This document shows, one piece after another, positions 12,161 to 21,965 of a stretch of 64,000 nt of DNA. The notes under the pieces are model-generated. The model worked only from the letters and a program-made list of their open reading frames with translations, had not been told where the DNA came from and made no database searches. Each line of letters starts with the position of its first letter. Position 1 is the stretch's first letter. Source of the DNA: Agapanthus africanus (lineage: Eukaryota; Streptophyta; Magnoliopsida; Asparagales; Amaryllidaceae); the NCBI GenBank assembly GCA_030015575.1, contig JASDDO010000024.1, positions 218,074,996 through 218,138,995 on the forward strand. Direction: 5' to 3'. The position numbers were made by a program, and so were the translations under genes.

Positions 12161-12223
12161 GTATGGGATTTGAACTCTGGTGGCTTGGTTCAGCAATGCA
12201 AGGTATTACCAATGAGCTACAAG
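12161..12223 (-). other. tRNA-like module in the solo LTR
   Basis: On the minus strand TAGCTCATTGGTAA resembles a D-arm/A box and, about 40 bases on, AGTTCAAATCCC resembles a T-arm/B box. The order and spacing are those of a tRNA or SINE head, but the acceptor stem does not pair well and no anticodon loop is convincing. The same module recurs in the LTRs ending near 39105 and 50009. Confidence 0.55.
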
Positions 12224-13266
12224 CTCCTTCTTGTAATTAAGGAGTGAATTAAATACTTAAAGTGATAACAGGAAAAGTAATTACTCCAAGTATACATTAA
12301 TTTTAAAGCAAAATTTTGTACACAAAAAATGGAGTTGTTACAAGCTTGCTGCACGACATAGAGAGATCGGCCGGTGGCCGGGTCGCTGGGAGACGTTGAG
12401 GGGACAACTGGCATCCATCGCCCAAGAGGCCCTACAGGTTAGCGCTCGTACATCGTCTCATTGTTTGTGAGATTTGGTGCCCCTTTTTCTTTCTGACCCC
12501 CTCCGATTTCTTTAGGTCCTCCAGCACATCGCCATTGTCGTCCGAATGGAGGAGGAGGAGATAGCCCCGGCGATGCAAGCCGCGGGCGAGTTCTCTTCGA
12601 AGCGGGAGCTGAAGGCGACGATGGCAAGGGTCGCTGCCCTTGAAGGCGAGGTGGCCGCCGGGAGGCAGGAGGCGGTGGCCGCGAAGCAGGAGGCGGCGAC
12701 AGCGAAGCAGGAGGTGGCCAGGCTCCGCGAGGCCGCCCAGGCCAAGCTTCAGGGATTCGAGGTGCTCGTTGGCACCATGAAGAAGTCAGTGAGCACCCTC
12801 TGCAAGGAGCTAGGGGTTGCGGTAGAGGCAGCGAAGAGAGCTGACCTCAGGGCGGCGCATGCGATGGAGAACTTCCAGAAGTCGGAGCAGTTCTACACAG
12901 TCCTAGCCTCGGCCACCACCCTCATCTGGCACGAGGCTCTCGACGCCGTCAAGGCCCGGGTGCCGGAGTTTGCTGATGAAGAGCTCCGCGTACAATATCC
13001 CCGCGAGGATGACGAGCAGGGGGATGCCCCCAGGAGCGCTGCCGGGGAAGGGACTCTCGGCGAGGGCGACGCCGAGGCTCCTGCGACGGACGCATCCCCA
13101 ATCGCGGTGGACGTCGAGCTCGTCGACATTGCGCCCGACCCTGGGGCCTGAAGCCCCTCGTCTTCTCTTTGTCTTTTCTTTTGTCGCGTCGGGTATTTTG
13201 TAGGCCTTCGGGCATTTTGTAAGGCTGGGGAGCCCACAATACCCATGTAAAACCTTTGACTTTTTG

Positions 13267-13272
13267 AATAAA
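13267..13272 (+). terminator. Poly(A) signal of the antisense gene
   Basis: AATAAA lies 116 bases after the end of the Transposase_28-type frame and follows a GGCT-GGGG-AGCC hairpin at about 13222-13235. A similar hairpin-plus-AATAAA tail is found at about 15383-15418. Confidence 0.55.
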
Positions 13273-13514
13273 GTTTTTGTTTTTGCAGTAGTGTTTGTGC
13301 TTGTACTTTCTTTTGTTGGTAGACACTTGTAGCTGCACAGTACTGCTTTGATGGTCGGCATGTTCCCTGTCTACCGATTACTCGTCGACTTGAGTCTGAT
13401 CACTTGCCGAGTGTGTGAGGAACGGCGGGAAGACGGTATCTCCATGCCCCCGAAGTCGAAGTGTAGATCGCTAAGACGTTGGTAGGCTGAATGCCTCTTG
13501 TGAGTTTATGTTAG

Positions 13515-14640
13515 TTGCCGGAGGGGCCGTGATTGGCCTGCTAAGGATGGCCGAGCAGGGTAGCTGCTCGGTGCCTCTTGGCGAGAGCTTTGATCCTTAG
13601 CGCGGGAGGGCCGTGATTGGCCTACTAAGGATGGACGAGCAAGGTAGCTGCTCGGTGCCTCTTGGTGAGGGATTTGATCCTTAGCGCGGGTGGGGCCGTA
13701 AGTGACCTACTAAGGATGGCCGAGCAGGGTAGCTGCTCGGTGCATCTTGGTGAGGGCTTTGATCCTTAAGGATGCCCGAGCGCGGTTGCCGTCCGGTGCC
13801 TCTTGGCGAGGACTTTGATCCCTGGTGTGTTGTCAGGGATAACTGAGCACGGGTCGTGCTAAGCGGTTGCCTCTTACGAGGGCTTTTCATCCTTAGTGCG
13901 GGAGGGGCCGTAGGAGGCCTACTAAGGATGCCCGAGCAGGGTTGCCGCCCGGTACCTCTTGGTTAGGATTTGATCCCTGGTGTGTTTCCAGGGATAACCG
14001 AGCACGGGTCGTGCTAAGCGATCGCCTCTTGCGAGGACTTTTGGGTCTTTAAGGATGGCCGAACAGGGTTGCTGCCCGGTGCCTCTTGGCGAGGGCTTTG
14101 ATCCCTGGCGTTGTGGGGTAGGGAAGCTACCAGCTAGGGATAGCCAAGCAGGGTAGCTACAGGGCTGCCTTTTGGTGAGGGCTTTGATCCCTGGCGTTTT
14201 GGGGTAGGGAAGCTACCAGTCAGGGATAGCCGAGCAGTGTAGCTGCAGGGATGCCTCTTGGTGAGGGCTTTGATCCCTGGTGTTGTGGGGTAGGGAAGCT
14301 ACCGGCCAGGGATAGCCGAGAAGTGTAGCTACAAGGCCGCCTCTTCGTGAGGGCTTAGATCCCTGGCGTTGTGGGTAGGGAAGCTACCGTCCAGGGATAG
14401 CCGAGCATGGTAGCTGTAGGGCTACCTCTTGTTGAGTGCTTAGATCCCTGGCATTGTGGGTAGGGAAGCTACCGGCCAGGGATAGCCGAGCAGTGTAGCT
14501 GCAGGGCTACCTCTTGTTGAGGGCTCAGATCCCTGGTGTTCTGGGTAGGGAAGCTACCGGCCAGGGATAGCCGAGCAGTGTAGCTGCAGGACTGCCTCTT
14601 GTTGATGGCTTAGCTCCACGAGGAAGGACCGAGCAGTGAC
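13515..14640. repeat. Minisatellite of element C, about 13 units of 85-90 bp
   Basis: Degenerate units share GATCCCTGG or GATCCTTAG, a GCCGAGCAG...TAGCTGC block and TGCCTCTTGG(T/C)GAGGGCTT. The left units carry GGCCTACTAAGGATGG, the right ones GGGTAGGGAAGCTACC, so two related subfamilies lie side by side. Units contain inverted words such as CCGAGCAG/CTGCTCGG and ATCCCTGG/CCAGGGAT. It sits between the end of the antisense gene and the second antisense unit and has no evident coding role. Confidence 0.8.
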
Positions 14641-14857
14641 GCTGCTCGGTTGACTCTTGGCGAGGCTCTGTCCAACCTTCCTAATATGAGCACCAAGGAG
14701 TGGGACATTCGCGGGGACACGTGTCGCGAGGGCGCTGTGAAGGCAAAATGCCGGAGTCGCATCGTTTCGATTTCGCATGAGAAGGCGCGACGCTTGCCGC
14801 GTGGCGCCTGCGTTGCGGGTGAAACGGGCGCCTGTTGGACTCCTAAGCGTCGTCGGC

Positions 14858-14864
14858 TATAAAA
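14858..14864 (+). promoter_or_regulatory. TATA box of a second antisense unit in element C
   Basis: CTATAAAACGG lies 47 bases before the ATG at 14911, a normal distance for a plant promoter with a short leader. The sequence before it is GC-rich with an ACACGTGTC word. Confidence 0.55.
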
Positions 14865-14910
14865 CGGAGGGATTGTTGATTACTCTTCTCCTTACAACTG
14901 AATCGCGAAA

Positions 14911-15290
14911 ATGCAGGACTTCCTCTTCACCATCGAAGACATCGTAAGCTTCGAGGATGTCTACCTCTATGACCCGTACTGCATTGAGGACACGGTGCAG
15001 TTGGTAATAGGCAGGATCGAGGACCATTTCGGCCGATTGCTCCCCCGGCGGTCCTCCCTCCTTCAGCTGCTGATGTACTCCATCTGGAGGGCGTCCCGGG
15101 GCTTTACAACCCTTTGTCCGAAATGCTGTTCGACGAGGCCATAGGCAAGCTAAGGTCTCTGAGGCGCTTCGGTCTGATCTCTGCGAGTCGGCTAGACCGC
15201 TCGGAAGCGCTCGTCCGTGAGTGCTACCAGTTGAGGTTCGACGCCGAAGCTCGCGGGGGGGTGGGGGGGATCAAAGGCAGAGGTTAGACG
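14911..15290 (+). pseudogene. Small antisense reading frame of element C, family unknown
   Basis: After the TATA box an ATG opens an acidic N-terminus (MQDFLFTIEDIVSFEDVYLY). Coding character, including an Arg/Leu-rich stretch, persists to about 15290. I do not recognise the family. The unit ends with an AATAAA at 15413 and a 3' region similar to that of the larger antisense gene, so it may be a shortened relative of it. It is broken (about one break) and belongs to the LTR element rather than the host. Confidence 0.45.
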
Positions 15291-15412
15291 CTGTGAGGGC
15301 TCGGCTGGAAGAGATATGCTCAAAGTACCACGAGCAGTGCTCTCTGCACTTCCATTCCCCCACTGTTGTATTTTTTTTGTACGGCTGAGGAGCCTACAGT
15401 ACCTCTTGAATG

Positions 15413-15418
15413 AATAAA
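15413..15418 (+). terminator. Poly(A) signal of the second antisense unit
   Basis: AATAAA preceded by the hairpin GGCT-GAGG-AGCC and the words TACAGTACC, matching the 3' tail at 13220-13272 (GGCT-GGGG-AGCC, CACAATACC, AATAAA). Confidence 0.5.
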
Positions 15419-15514
15419 ATTCTTTTTCTTTTCTGCAATGCTCTGTTGATCCCTTTATTATATAAACAAAAAATCTCAAGAAGATGGTACATTGCTCTGA
15501 AAAGAAAATACATG

Positions 15515-17250
15515 CTAGTAGATAATTTTATTCTTGCAGCTTGAGCCCCCTATACGTCTGTTGGTATCTATGCTCGGCATAGGGTACCGAGCTTCGGGGG
15601 TACCAGACGTATCCTCTGCTAACATTACCATGATCTGTCCGATGGTCAGCTCGGTAGGAGGGGGACGCTGCTCCTGCTCGCGGTCAGCCTGCCCCTTGTC
15701 CCTTAAGTACGCTGCGAGGTGCCCCGAGGGGATGAGCTCCTCGATGTAGTCTCTGAGCTGCTTACAGCTCTCCGTGGAGTGTCCTAGCGACCTGTGGAAA
15801 CCGCAGTAGGGGCCCCCGGTTCGCTTTGAGGCTGCGCGTGGGATCGGGGGGAACTTGAAGAACCCTTCGCCCTTGGCCTCCTCAAGTAGCATTGTCTGGG
15901 AGACATTAAGCGGCGTGTAATCCTGGAACTTTGGGGGATAGGCTTTTTCCGTTCCGGTCCCCTTCTCTCTTCCCTTGCCCTCTTCTTCTGGTCGGCTTGA
16001 TCTGCTCAGGGGAGGCTTGCGTTCACCTCGGATTCGAGCTGGACCTCGCGCTCAGTCCAGGCCTTTACCTCGGCCATGGTCTTAGGTTGCGCCAGTGCAA
16101 AAGAGCGTAATCACTCCTTGTGCCTATGACCAGACCTCAGAGCCGTGATGACCGTTTCGTCTCGGTGCTCCGGGACCTCGAGAAGGGAATCGTAGAAGCG
16201 GGTGACGTAGGCCTTGAACGTCTCCCTGTCCCCGCTCTTGATTGTGAAGAGGTGGTCGACTGTGCGCTTCTGCCGCCTGTTCCCGACGAAGTGGCCGAGA
16301 AATTGTGTGGCCAGCTCGTCAAAGGTTGAGATCGAGCGCGGCTCGAGTTCTCGGAACCAGTCTCGCCCGGAGAGGATGAGAGTGGCCGGGAAAGCTCGAC
16401 ACTGGGCGGCATCGGAGTGGTCCTTGAAGCTCATTCCCGCGGTGAATGCATCCAAGTGGTCCTTCGGGTCAGATTTGCCGTCGAAGAGAGAGACCTTTGG
16501 GGGCTTGTTGCGGGAGGAGACGTGGACGACGAGCAACTCCTCGGTGAATGGTTTTGTGAGCGAGTTCGCGGTATACTTAGCCCCGTCGCTCGAACGGTGA
16601 CCTTCCCGATGTAGACTCTCGATCTTCTTCTCGAGGGTGTCGAGGAGGCTATGGTACCCTGACGACTCGGCGCATTCTGATCCCAGGCCCCTGCTGTTGG
16701 CGGCCTGCGTCTGGCCTCGGCCGCGGTTTCTCTCAATGAGGTTCCTCAAATCCCTGGGTGAGGTGGCCCTTGAGCTTCCTTGACGAGCCCCGTCTGTGCG
16801 GCCCCGTCGGGGGAGGGTGTGTCGGTCATGCCTGGTGACAGGCGAGCTGACCGACATTTCCTCAGGAGGGATAGGTGCGCGAAAGACCTCGGGGCTGGGC
16901 GCTCTAGTGACGGACCTCGGTGTCGAGCTGTTGGGCGCCCAGCGGGTCGCAGAACGTACTGGCCCAGGGGATCCGTGGCCGTGGGAGGCAGCGAGGCGGT
17001 GGTCGGTCGTGTCGACGCGGGCTGAGTCTTCTCTCCCCCTGTAGGGGTCCCGGTCCCGAGGCGGGGGAGCGTTGACCTGGGGATTTTGCTCCACCGTTTG
17101 GACGCGGACGAGCGCCTCCATGAAGAATGTGAGTAGGTCTATCCGGCCGGCGAGGGCGTTGATGGCATTCGGCGGAGGAGTCTCGTCCGCGCCTCCGTTG
17201 AAAGGGATGCGACGGTTTGTGCTTAGATCGTCGTGATGATCGTTGGCCAT
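15515..17250 (-). pseudogene. gag: gag region of element C
   Basis: Minus-strand region starting at the ATG at 17250, soon after the primer site once the solo LTR is discounted. The first 200 residues are Pro/Arg/Ser-rich and disordered. A Retrotrans_gag core follows (PKVSLFDGKSDPKDHLDAF, then FPATLILSGRDWFRELEP, FDELATQFLGHFV), and the 15515-15892 part carries the YCGFHRSLGHSTESC knuckle with DYIEELIPSGHLAAYLR, typical of Tat-lineage gag. Nothing like protease or reverse transcriptase follows; the coding ends near 15530. The region has about one or two breaks. It is the only retroviral-type gene of element C, so the element would depend on a partner for copying. Confidence 0.8.
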
Positions 17251-17295
17251 TGGAATGAGATCGGAAGACGAACTTTTGTTTTTGTGGAATCAAGC

Positions 17296-20200
17296 TGTAA
17301 CACCCGAGCCCAATAATACTATTTCTATTGCTAGTTGAGTGTTATACATTGCTCTTTCCAATTATCCTGATTGTTTGGTGTTTATTGCTAAATTTTAACC
17401 GGTTAAGTCATTTTGGCACATAACAAATTTTAACACCGAAAATGAAATTAAAAATATCCATGTTGGCCTACTCGTCGCCACTAGTCGCGTGGTAGCGTCC
17501 GCGTGTCGAGATTTCTTCCCGTTCGGCTAAACGGGCAAGTTTGGACGGCTACGCACGCGTGCAAGTGTCCGACTTGGGGGCATGCATTTTAATCACAAAA
17601 CACCTCTTTTCAAAATTTGGAACTCGCTTAAAATCCTATAATTTGAATTTGGAACATTTGGGCGCAACCCGGGCGCGATTTGAAAATGTTTCATTTAGCG
17701 CCGAAAATGCCCATTTAATTAAATATTATAAAACTAAAATATATACGAAAATATAATCCTGTTACTGTTTGACGTTTAAAATCTTTTAAAATTTTCCCTT
17801 TTTAAACTTTCCAGCCAATCACGAGGGATTTGGGCCCCGCCTCACCATCTCTGTCTCTCTATCTCTCTCTATCTCTCTCCAACAATCTCTCTATCTAATC
17901 TCTCTCCCTCTCTCTTCTTTAACAATCCCTCTCTCTCTCTCTACCTATTATATATATGCGCATGCCTCGTCCTCAATCTCACCACGAGAAACCACGAGAA
18001 CCCCCGAACCCTAATCCTAGCCAGTGCCCGCTGTCGCCGTCGACCTCCCCGTGACATCGCCGTCATCATCCACACCCCCACAGCTTCGACCGCAACCTTC
18101 CTCCCTCATCCCGAGCCTCCAAACCCAACCCCGACGCCACCACCAGCACCCAGTGCCCGCCGCCGCCGCCGCCTCCCATCGCCGACGACGCCAAGGCCTT
18201 CCTCCCTTCATCCTCGTCCCGACCTCGTCGTCTTCTTCCTCCTCCCCTCGCCGGACCACCACCAACCCGAGCCCAAGCCCCCATCACCTAACCCTCTGGT
18301 TCGCCGGAAAAGGGACACCGTCGACCCCCTCGTCGTCGTCAGCACACCGACGACCACCTCTTCTTCTCCCCTACGATCCAGATCAGGCCAGGACCTCCCC
18401 TACGCGCAGCACCATCCCATTCCAGCGAACTCCAGCCATTTCAGCCAGCCGCATTTCCCTGTTCGCCGCCGGCGCGCCCCTCGCCGTCGAACCTGTCGTG
18501 GTTGCCCCCGGGTTCTTCCCTGTAAGCATCCCTTTATCTTTCCATTCATGCTAAATTCCCCCGCTGATCTTTGATATACGTATATCGTATGTTTTGCTAA
18601 CTTCGTCGCCTTTTGACTTTCGCCGGATTCCGGCCGTGCCGTCGTTTGGACCCGACTTTCCAGCGAAGTACTCTGGTCCGTGTGGTCCCGCTGTTCGCTG
18701 TTAGGACTCGATCCGTGGCCCGTGCACCCGTCTCGTGTTTTCCGCCGACATTGCATCCGTGCTTTCCGGTTTGCGAAACCGTCGAGGCAAGTATCCGAAT
18801 ACTTGCTCTAACATGCTAATACAAGATCAAGTCTTGCTATACATTTAATGATCACATTACTTAATTTAACCACACAGTTGATGGTAATATCGATATTTGG
18901 TATAACCTAGAATTGACGGTTGCAAGTATCCTTAACATTGAATCATTATAGTAGTTTCTTGTAATTAATCGGTCTACTATCAATCCATACTTTAACTAAC
19001 TGAACCAATTAGATCGTCCTTGCTTTATTCGTTAAATCATCCATGAGACAATTATTTATGCTTTAGTCTTAAATTCATGTAGCTTCATTACTTTATGTTG
19101 TTGATATTGTTTCACCTTGTGACTATTGCACCCCAAGGGTGCTTGAACCTGTTAATAAAGATAATACAAAGCACCATTGTGATTAAGTGACTATTAGTGC
19201 TGTTTACTTTAAATTCTTGCTGCTGTATACCTGTTGAGAGCACACACTCGATCACAGTACATATTGACTCGACCCTGCTACACCTGACACATATACTGAT
19301 ACACCGGACATGACACCCTGTACATACTGACTCAACCTATTGTACTACGACCTGACTTATTACATGATCTCATGCCTAATGCCAACAAACCTGACTTGGG
19401 GTCCTCATGGACCATTCCTGCTGTCTATTCAGACAGACCTGCTTTTACCTGATTCTGTGTTGGCATTAGTCCTTGACTACTGAATACCTGACCTGACATA
19501 CATAACTTGGGGGTATGGGGAAATCAAAGATGAACCTGACTTGTAACTCGACAGTTCACTACCTGTTCGAGTGTACACATTCCTGTTTTGTGCCTAGCGG
19601 CATGTCTCGGTTTCGGCCGAGAATATTGTGGCCGTGATCCCGGGTATGTATGGGGTACTACTGAGTGTACACTTTCCTGTTTTGTGCCCAGCGGCATGTC
19701 TCGGTTTCGGCCGAGAATATTGTGGTCGTGATCCCGGGTATGTACGGGATACTATTGAGTTACATCGACGATTCATCAATTGATTTCAAAGACTATAGAG
19801 TAGAAACCTGATAGGACAGTTTAGTTACCACTGTACATTACCCTGCACTGTTATTTCTTAGTACTTCTTTATTCATGTTCATACCTGCATTGCTTATTAC
19901 CATGTTTATATTATATTATTTGGTTGACATGACGCGCTGACGTCTGGGTTTTGCATGGCCCAGATTCCTTACCACTGTCGACGACCGAGCAGGAGTACTT
20001 CAGCCAGCAGGCTGAACTGTGAGTCCTTAGTGATTAGTTTATTTATTTCATTTCATTTCCAGATGTGAGCCCGCATTATGGGACATACTGTTTATTTATT
20101 GTATTGGATCATTGGCTTCCGCACTATTGTTCATTGACTCTTGTTATTATGGATTTGGACATGTGTTAAATTAGTTTATTTATATTATTCTTGATATCTC

Positions 20201-20304
20201 TACAACCGTAATGTGACTGTGGATGGATACTTCCTACCCACAGGTAGCATGGTTGGCTATGTTACGTGCCCAATCTTGCGTACTTTGGGAAGCGGGGCGT
20301 GACA
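17296..20304 (+). mobile_element. Solo LTR of a Tekay/Del-type gypsy element with perfect target duplication
   Basis: Runs from TGTAACACCCGAGCCC to GGGGCGTGACA, both standard termini of plant chromovirus LTRs, and is flanked by the perfect 5-bp duplication CAAGC (17291-17295 and 20305-20309). It lies between the primer site and gag of element C. It has a CT-rich tract (about 17850-17945), a TATATATATGCG promoter-like run near 17948 and a GC-rich leader in which a Ser/Pro-rich frame (18024-18554) is open by composition only. Two near-identical units of about 105 bp around GGCATGTCTCGGTTTCGGCC repeat at 19560-19755. Confidence 0.92.
19560..19755. repeat. Direct repeat of about 105 bp, two units, within the solo LTR
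   Basis: Two adjacent copies share GAGTGTACA...TCCTGTTTTGTGCC, GCGGCATGTCTCGGTTTCGG, and GTGATCCCGGGTATGTA; they differ at only a few sites. The repeat probably arose by local slippage after or before insertion. Confidence 0.75.
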
Positions 20305-20310
20305 CAAGCC

Positions 20311-20330
20311 CTTCCCACAGACGGCGCCAG
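20311..20330 (-). promoter_or_regulatory. Primer-binding site of element C
   Basis: On the minus strand TGGCGCCGTCTGTGGGAAGG begins two bases after the LTR end. TGGCGCCGTC is complementary to the 3' end of plant tRNA-Asp (CCA-tailed), and this exact form is common in plant gypsy elements. Confidence 0.75.
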
Positions 20331-20331
20331 C

Positions 20332-21082
20332 TGATGGAGGGTAGAATCTCCTTCAGATGTTGCTTCCCGTTGATCTACAGATGGCTGCGATGGATGGCTA
20401 AGATTGGATCTGGACGATGTCGCTCCTGAAGCGTGTGGATCTCAATGGGTTGAGGTTGTGGTTGCCGAGTTACCTACAAGGAAGTCCCGAGGTGGTTGTA
20501 CCACCGAGGACTCTCCGACGATCAAGTTAGTTTAGAGATCCGAGCAGAGTAACGGCTTAGTGGAGTAAAAATGGCTTACCATGACCGTCTGAAAGAGAGG
20601 TTTAAGTAGTGGTGGCAGCAGGTGCAGCAGGCGCGAGAATCACGCCGGCCGTTACACTCCCGACGTCACGCCCGCATGATGAGCGGGACCTTCCATTAAT
20701 GGCGAGACAGGCTTGTTAATGGGGGATCGTGGTGGCGTGGAACGTGGGATGTGGCCGGCAGAGATCTCGCGCATGGCGAGATTCGCGGGATGGCGGTTAC
20801 GCCTGCAAGCGGTGTTGTTGGTCGGTCGATGAGACCGAGAAAGATGACCTCGGCGGGAGAGCTCGCGGTCGAGCGAGAGAGCCGAGGTATCTTGGTTCTG
20901 CGGTAGCTCGGAGACGAGCTGTGAGGCCAAGGAGGCCGGTTATGCAGCGGGCTCGTAGGTGAGCCAGCATTTGCTCGGTAGGACGAGCATAGGTATGGTC
21001 TGGTCGGCCGCTGTAGGCCCTTTCTTGTATGCTCTGGGACACGTCATCTGCCACGTGTCATGATCTGGGAGATCACCGATAT
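20332..21082 (-). mobile_element. 5' LTR of element C
   Basis: Begins TGATGGAGGG and is collinear with 6974-7722 at about 91% identity by eye. Similarity ends abruptly after GATCACCGATAT; the terminal dozen or so bases seen in the left LTR are absent, so the outer edge was lost or replaced. Confidence 0.8.
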
Positions 21083-21385
21083 TCATATTTGCATTGGGCC
21101 CTTAAGCTATCATTTATTGATTATCGTACTCTATTTTTTTTTTTTTTTTGGGGAGGGAGGGGGCTGCGGGGGGTTTTGGTTTTGTTTTTAGACTCCCTAA
21201 ACGGGGTTTGGTTAGTTTTGTTTTTAGTCTCCCTAAAGTATTTAGTGTCAATATTCTCATTTAGCTTCTTAAATTATTGTTCCCGATAATTGTATTTTTC
21301 GGAACTTCATGATTAACCATTGCAATTTCAAATTATCCGGTTGTTCTTTAGGGCTTTTTTGTTATAGGTTTTATAGACTTATTAG
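21083..21385. other. Unassigned stretch with a poly(T)/G-run block
   Basis: No coding or element signature. A run of about 16 T (21134-21149) is followed at 21150-21173 by four G-runs (GGGG, GGG, GGGGG, GGGGGG with short spacers), a canonical G-quadruplex pattern. Confidence 0.6.
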
Positions 21386-21957
21386 TAGGGATGTAAACGG
21401 ATACGGATCGGATATAGGCATTACCATATTTATATCTGACACATATTTACGGATGCGGATACAGATAGTAGATAACAAAAATTTAGTGTACGTATCCACT
21501 ACAGATCGAATACGGATACAGATCAGATACTATAGAAACCATATCCACTAAAATCGGATACGGATATTATTCGGATAAATATAAAAAGTCATGATTCATA
21601 ACCACAAGTATTAAAATATTTAAATAGGTTAACCAATACTTTTAGATTCAAACAATCACATCAAGCCCACAAGTCTTAATAGTTTCAAATTAGGGTTTTT
21701 TCGAGTAACATCATATCTATGGGTCATTCATAAGTCTAGCTATAACTAATAGTAATTAGTAGTTTAATAGTGTGTACTATTATTTCGGATATCCGGATCT
21801 GAATTAGGATAGGAAATCTGTATCCAAGTTGGATCCGGATTCGAGTCCGGATATTAAAAAAATCGGTCTGGATATGGATTTTTAGTATCCTTATCCGCAA
21901 GTTTTCGGATTCAAAAACGGATCCGGATCAGATTATCCGGGTCCATTTACATCAATA
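21386..21957. mobile_element. hAT-type non-autonomous DNA transposon (MITE), 572 bp
   Basis: Terminal inverted repeats TAGGGATGTAAACGG (left) and CCATTTACATCAATA (right, imperfect) are flanked by 8-bp duplications CTTATTAG (21378-21385) and ATTATTAG (21958-21965), 7 of 8 identical. An 8-bp duplication and a TAGGG-like end are hallmarks of the hAT superfamily. The interior repeats GGATACGGAT and ATCCGGAT on both strands as subterminal motifs. There is no transposase frame, so it would have needed a partner. Confidence 0.8.
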
Positions 21958-21965
21958 ATTATTAG

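Larger units (their letters stand above)
9473..12342 (-). mobile_element. Solo LTR of a chromovirus-type gypsy element, inserted in the antisense gene of C
   Basis: Starts TGCCACGCCCCGC and ends GAGTTGTTACA on the plus strand, i.e. on the minus strand it runs from TGTAACAACTC to GCGGGGCGTGGCA, the termini of the family that also gave the LTRs at 36192 and 47055. Shared internal blocks include CACATGGGCGGCAGGATTTG and a GTCAGCGAAC...CTCGGTAAGT block. The flanks TGCTT (9468-9472) and AGCTT (12343-12347) form a 5-bp target duplication with one mismatch. No internal region remains, so this is a recombined solo LTR of about 2.9 kb. A tRNA-like module lies near its minus-strand start. Confidence 0.85.
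8432..13151 (+). pseudogene. Antisense Transposase_28-type gene ('putative gypsy type transposon' family) of element C, interrupted
   Basis: Plus-strand gene, opposite to gag. After the ATG at 8432 the protein shows the family core: a LYLEALWAGMCLPFSPEV segment, then NYFGLAPGQLVPNSWR, as in the plant Transposase_28 (PF04195) family, a domain of unknown function despite its name. A GT-AG intron is likely at 9057-9127 (GTAAGT...TTGTGCAG) and another at 12438-12515. The last part (12546-13151) is an Ala/Glu/Lys-rich coiled-coil (residues of the type EVAAGRQEAVAAKQEAATAK) with an acidic tail. A weak TATA-like ATAAAT lies at 8111. A gypsy-type solo LTR (9473-12342) sits inside the second exon; apart from that one insertion the parts look open. 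Such extra antisense genes are known in plant Tat elements; what the protein does is not known. Confidence 0.75.
6974..21082 (-). mobile_element. Non-autonomous Tat-like Ty3/gypsy element C
   Basis: Two direct LTRs (6974-7736 and 20332-21082) flank an interior that, on the minus strand, starts with a primer site TGGCGCCGTC and a gag region; no protease, reverse transcriptase, RNase H or integrase is visible anywhere inside. Between gag and the 3' LTR are two transcription units on the opposite strand and a minisatellite. The LTRs differ at about 9% of sites by eye, suggesting an age of millions of years. Two solo LTRs have inserted (9473-12342 and 17296-20304). No 5-bp target duplication is found and the last dozen or so bases of the right LTR are missing, so its right edge is probably altered. 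Confidence 0.8.

Noticed and set aside
12893-13361. Minus-strand genes opposite the coiled-coil part of the antisense gene
   Set aside because: Shadows of the GC-rich coding strand; Arg/Ser-rich translations without domain character.
16120-17044. Plus-strand frames over the gag of element C
   Set aside because: Mirror frames of the minus-strand gag, which has the recognisable domain.
18024-18554. Ser/Pro-rich protein gene
   Set aside because: The frame lies in the GC-rich leader of a solo LTR with a clean target duplication; it is open because of composition and has no family features. The opposite strand is also open.
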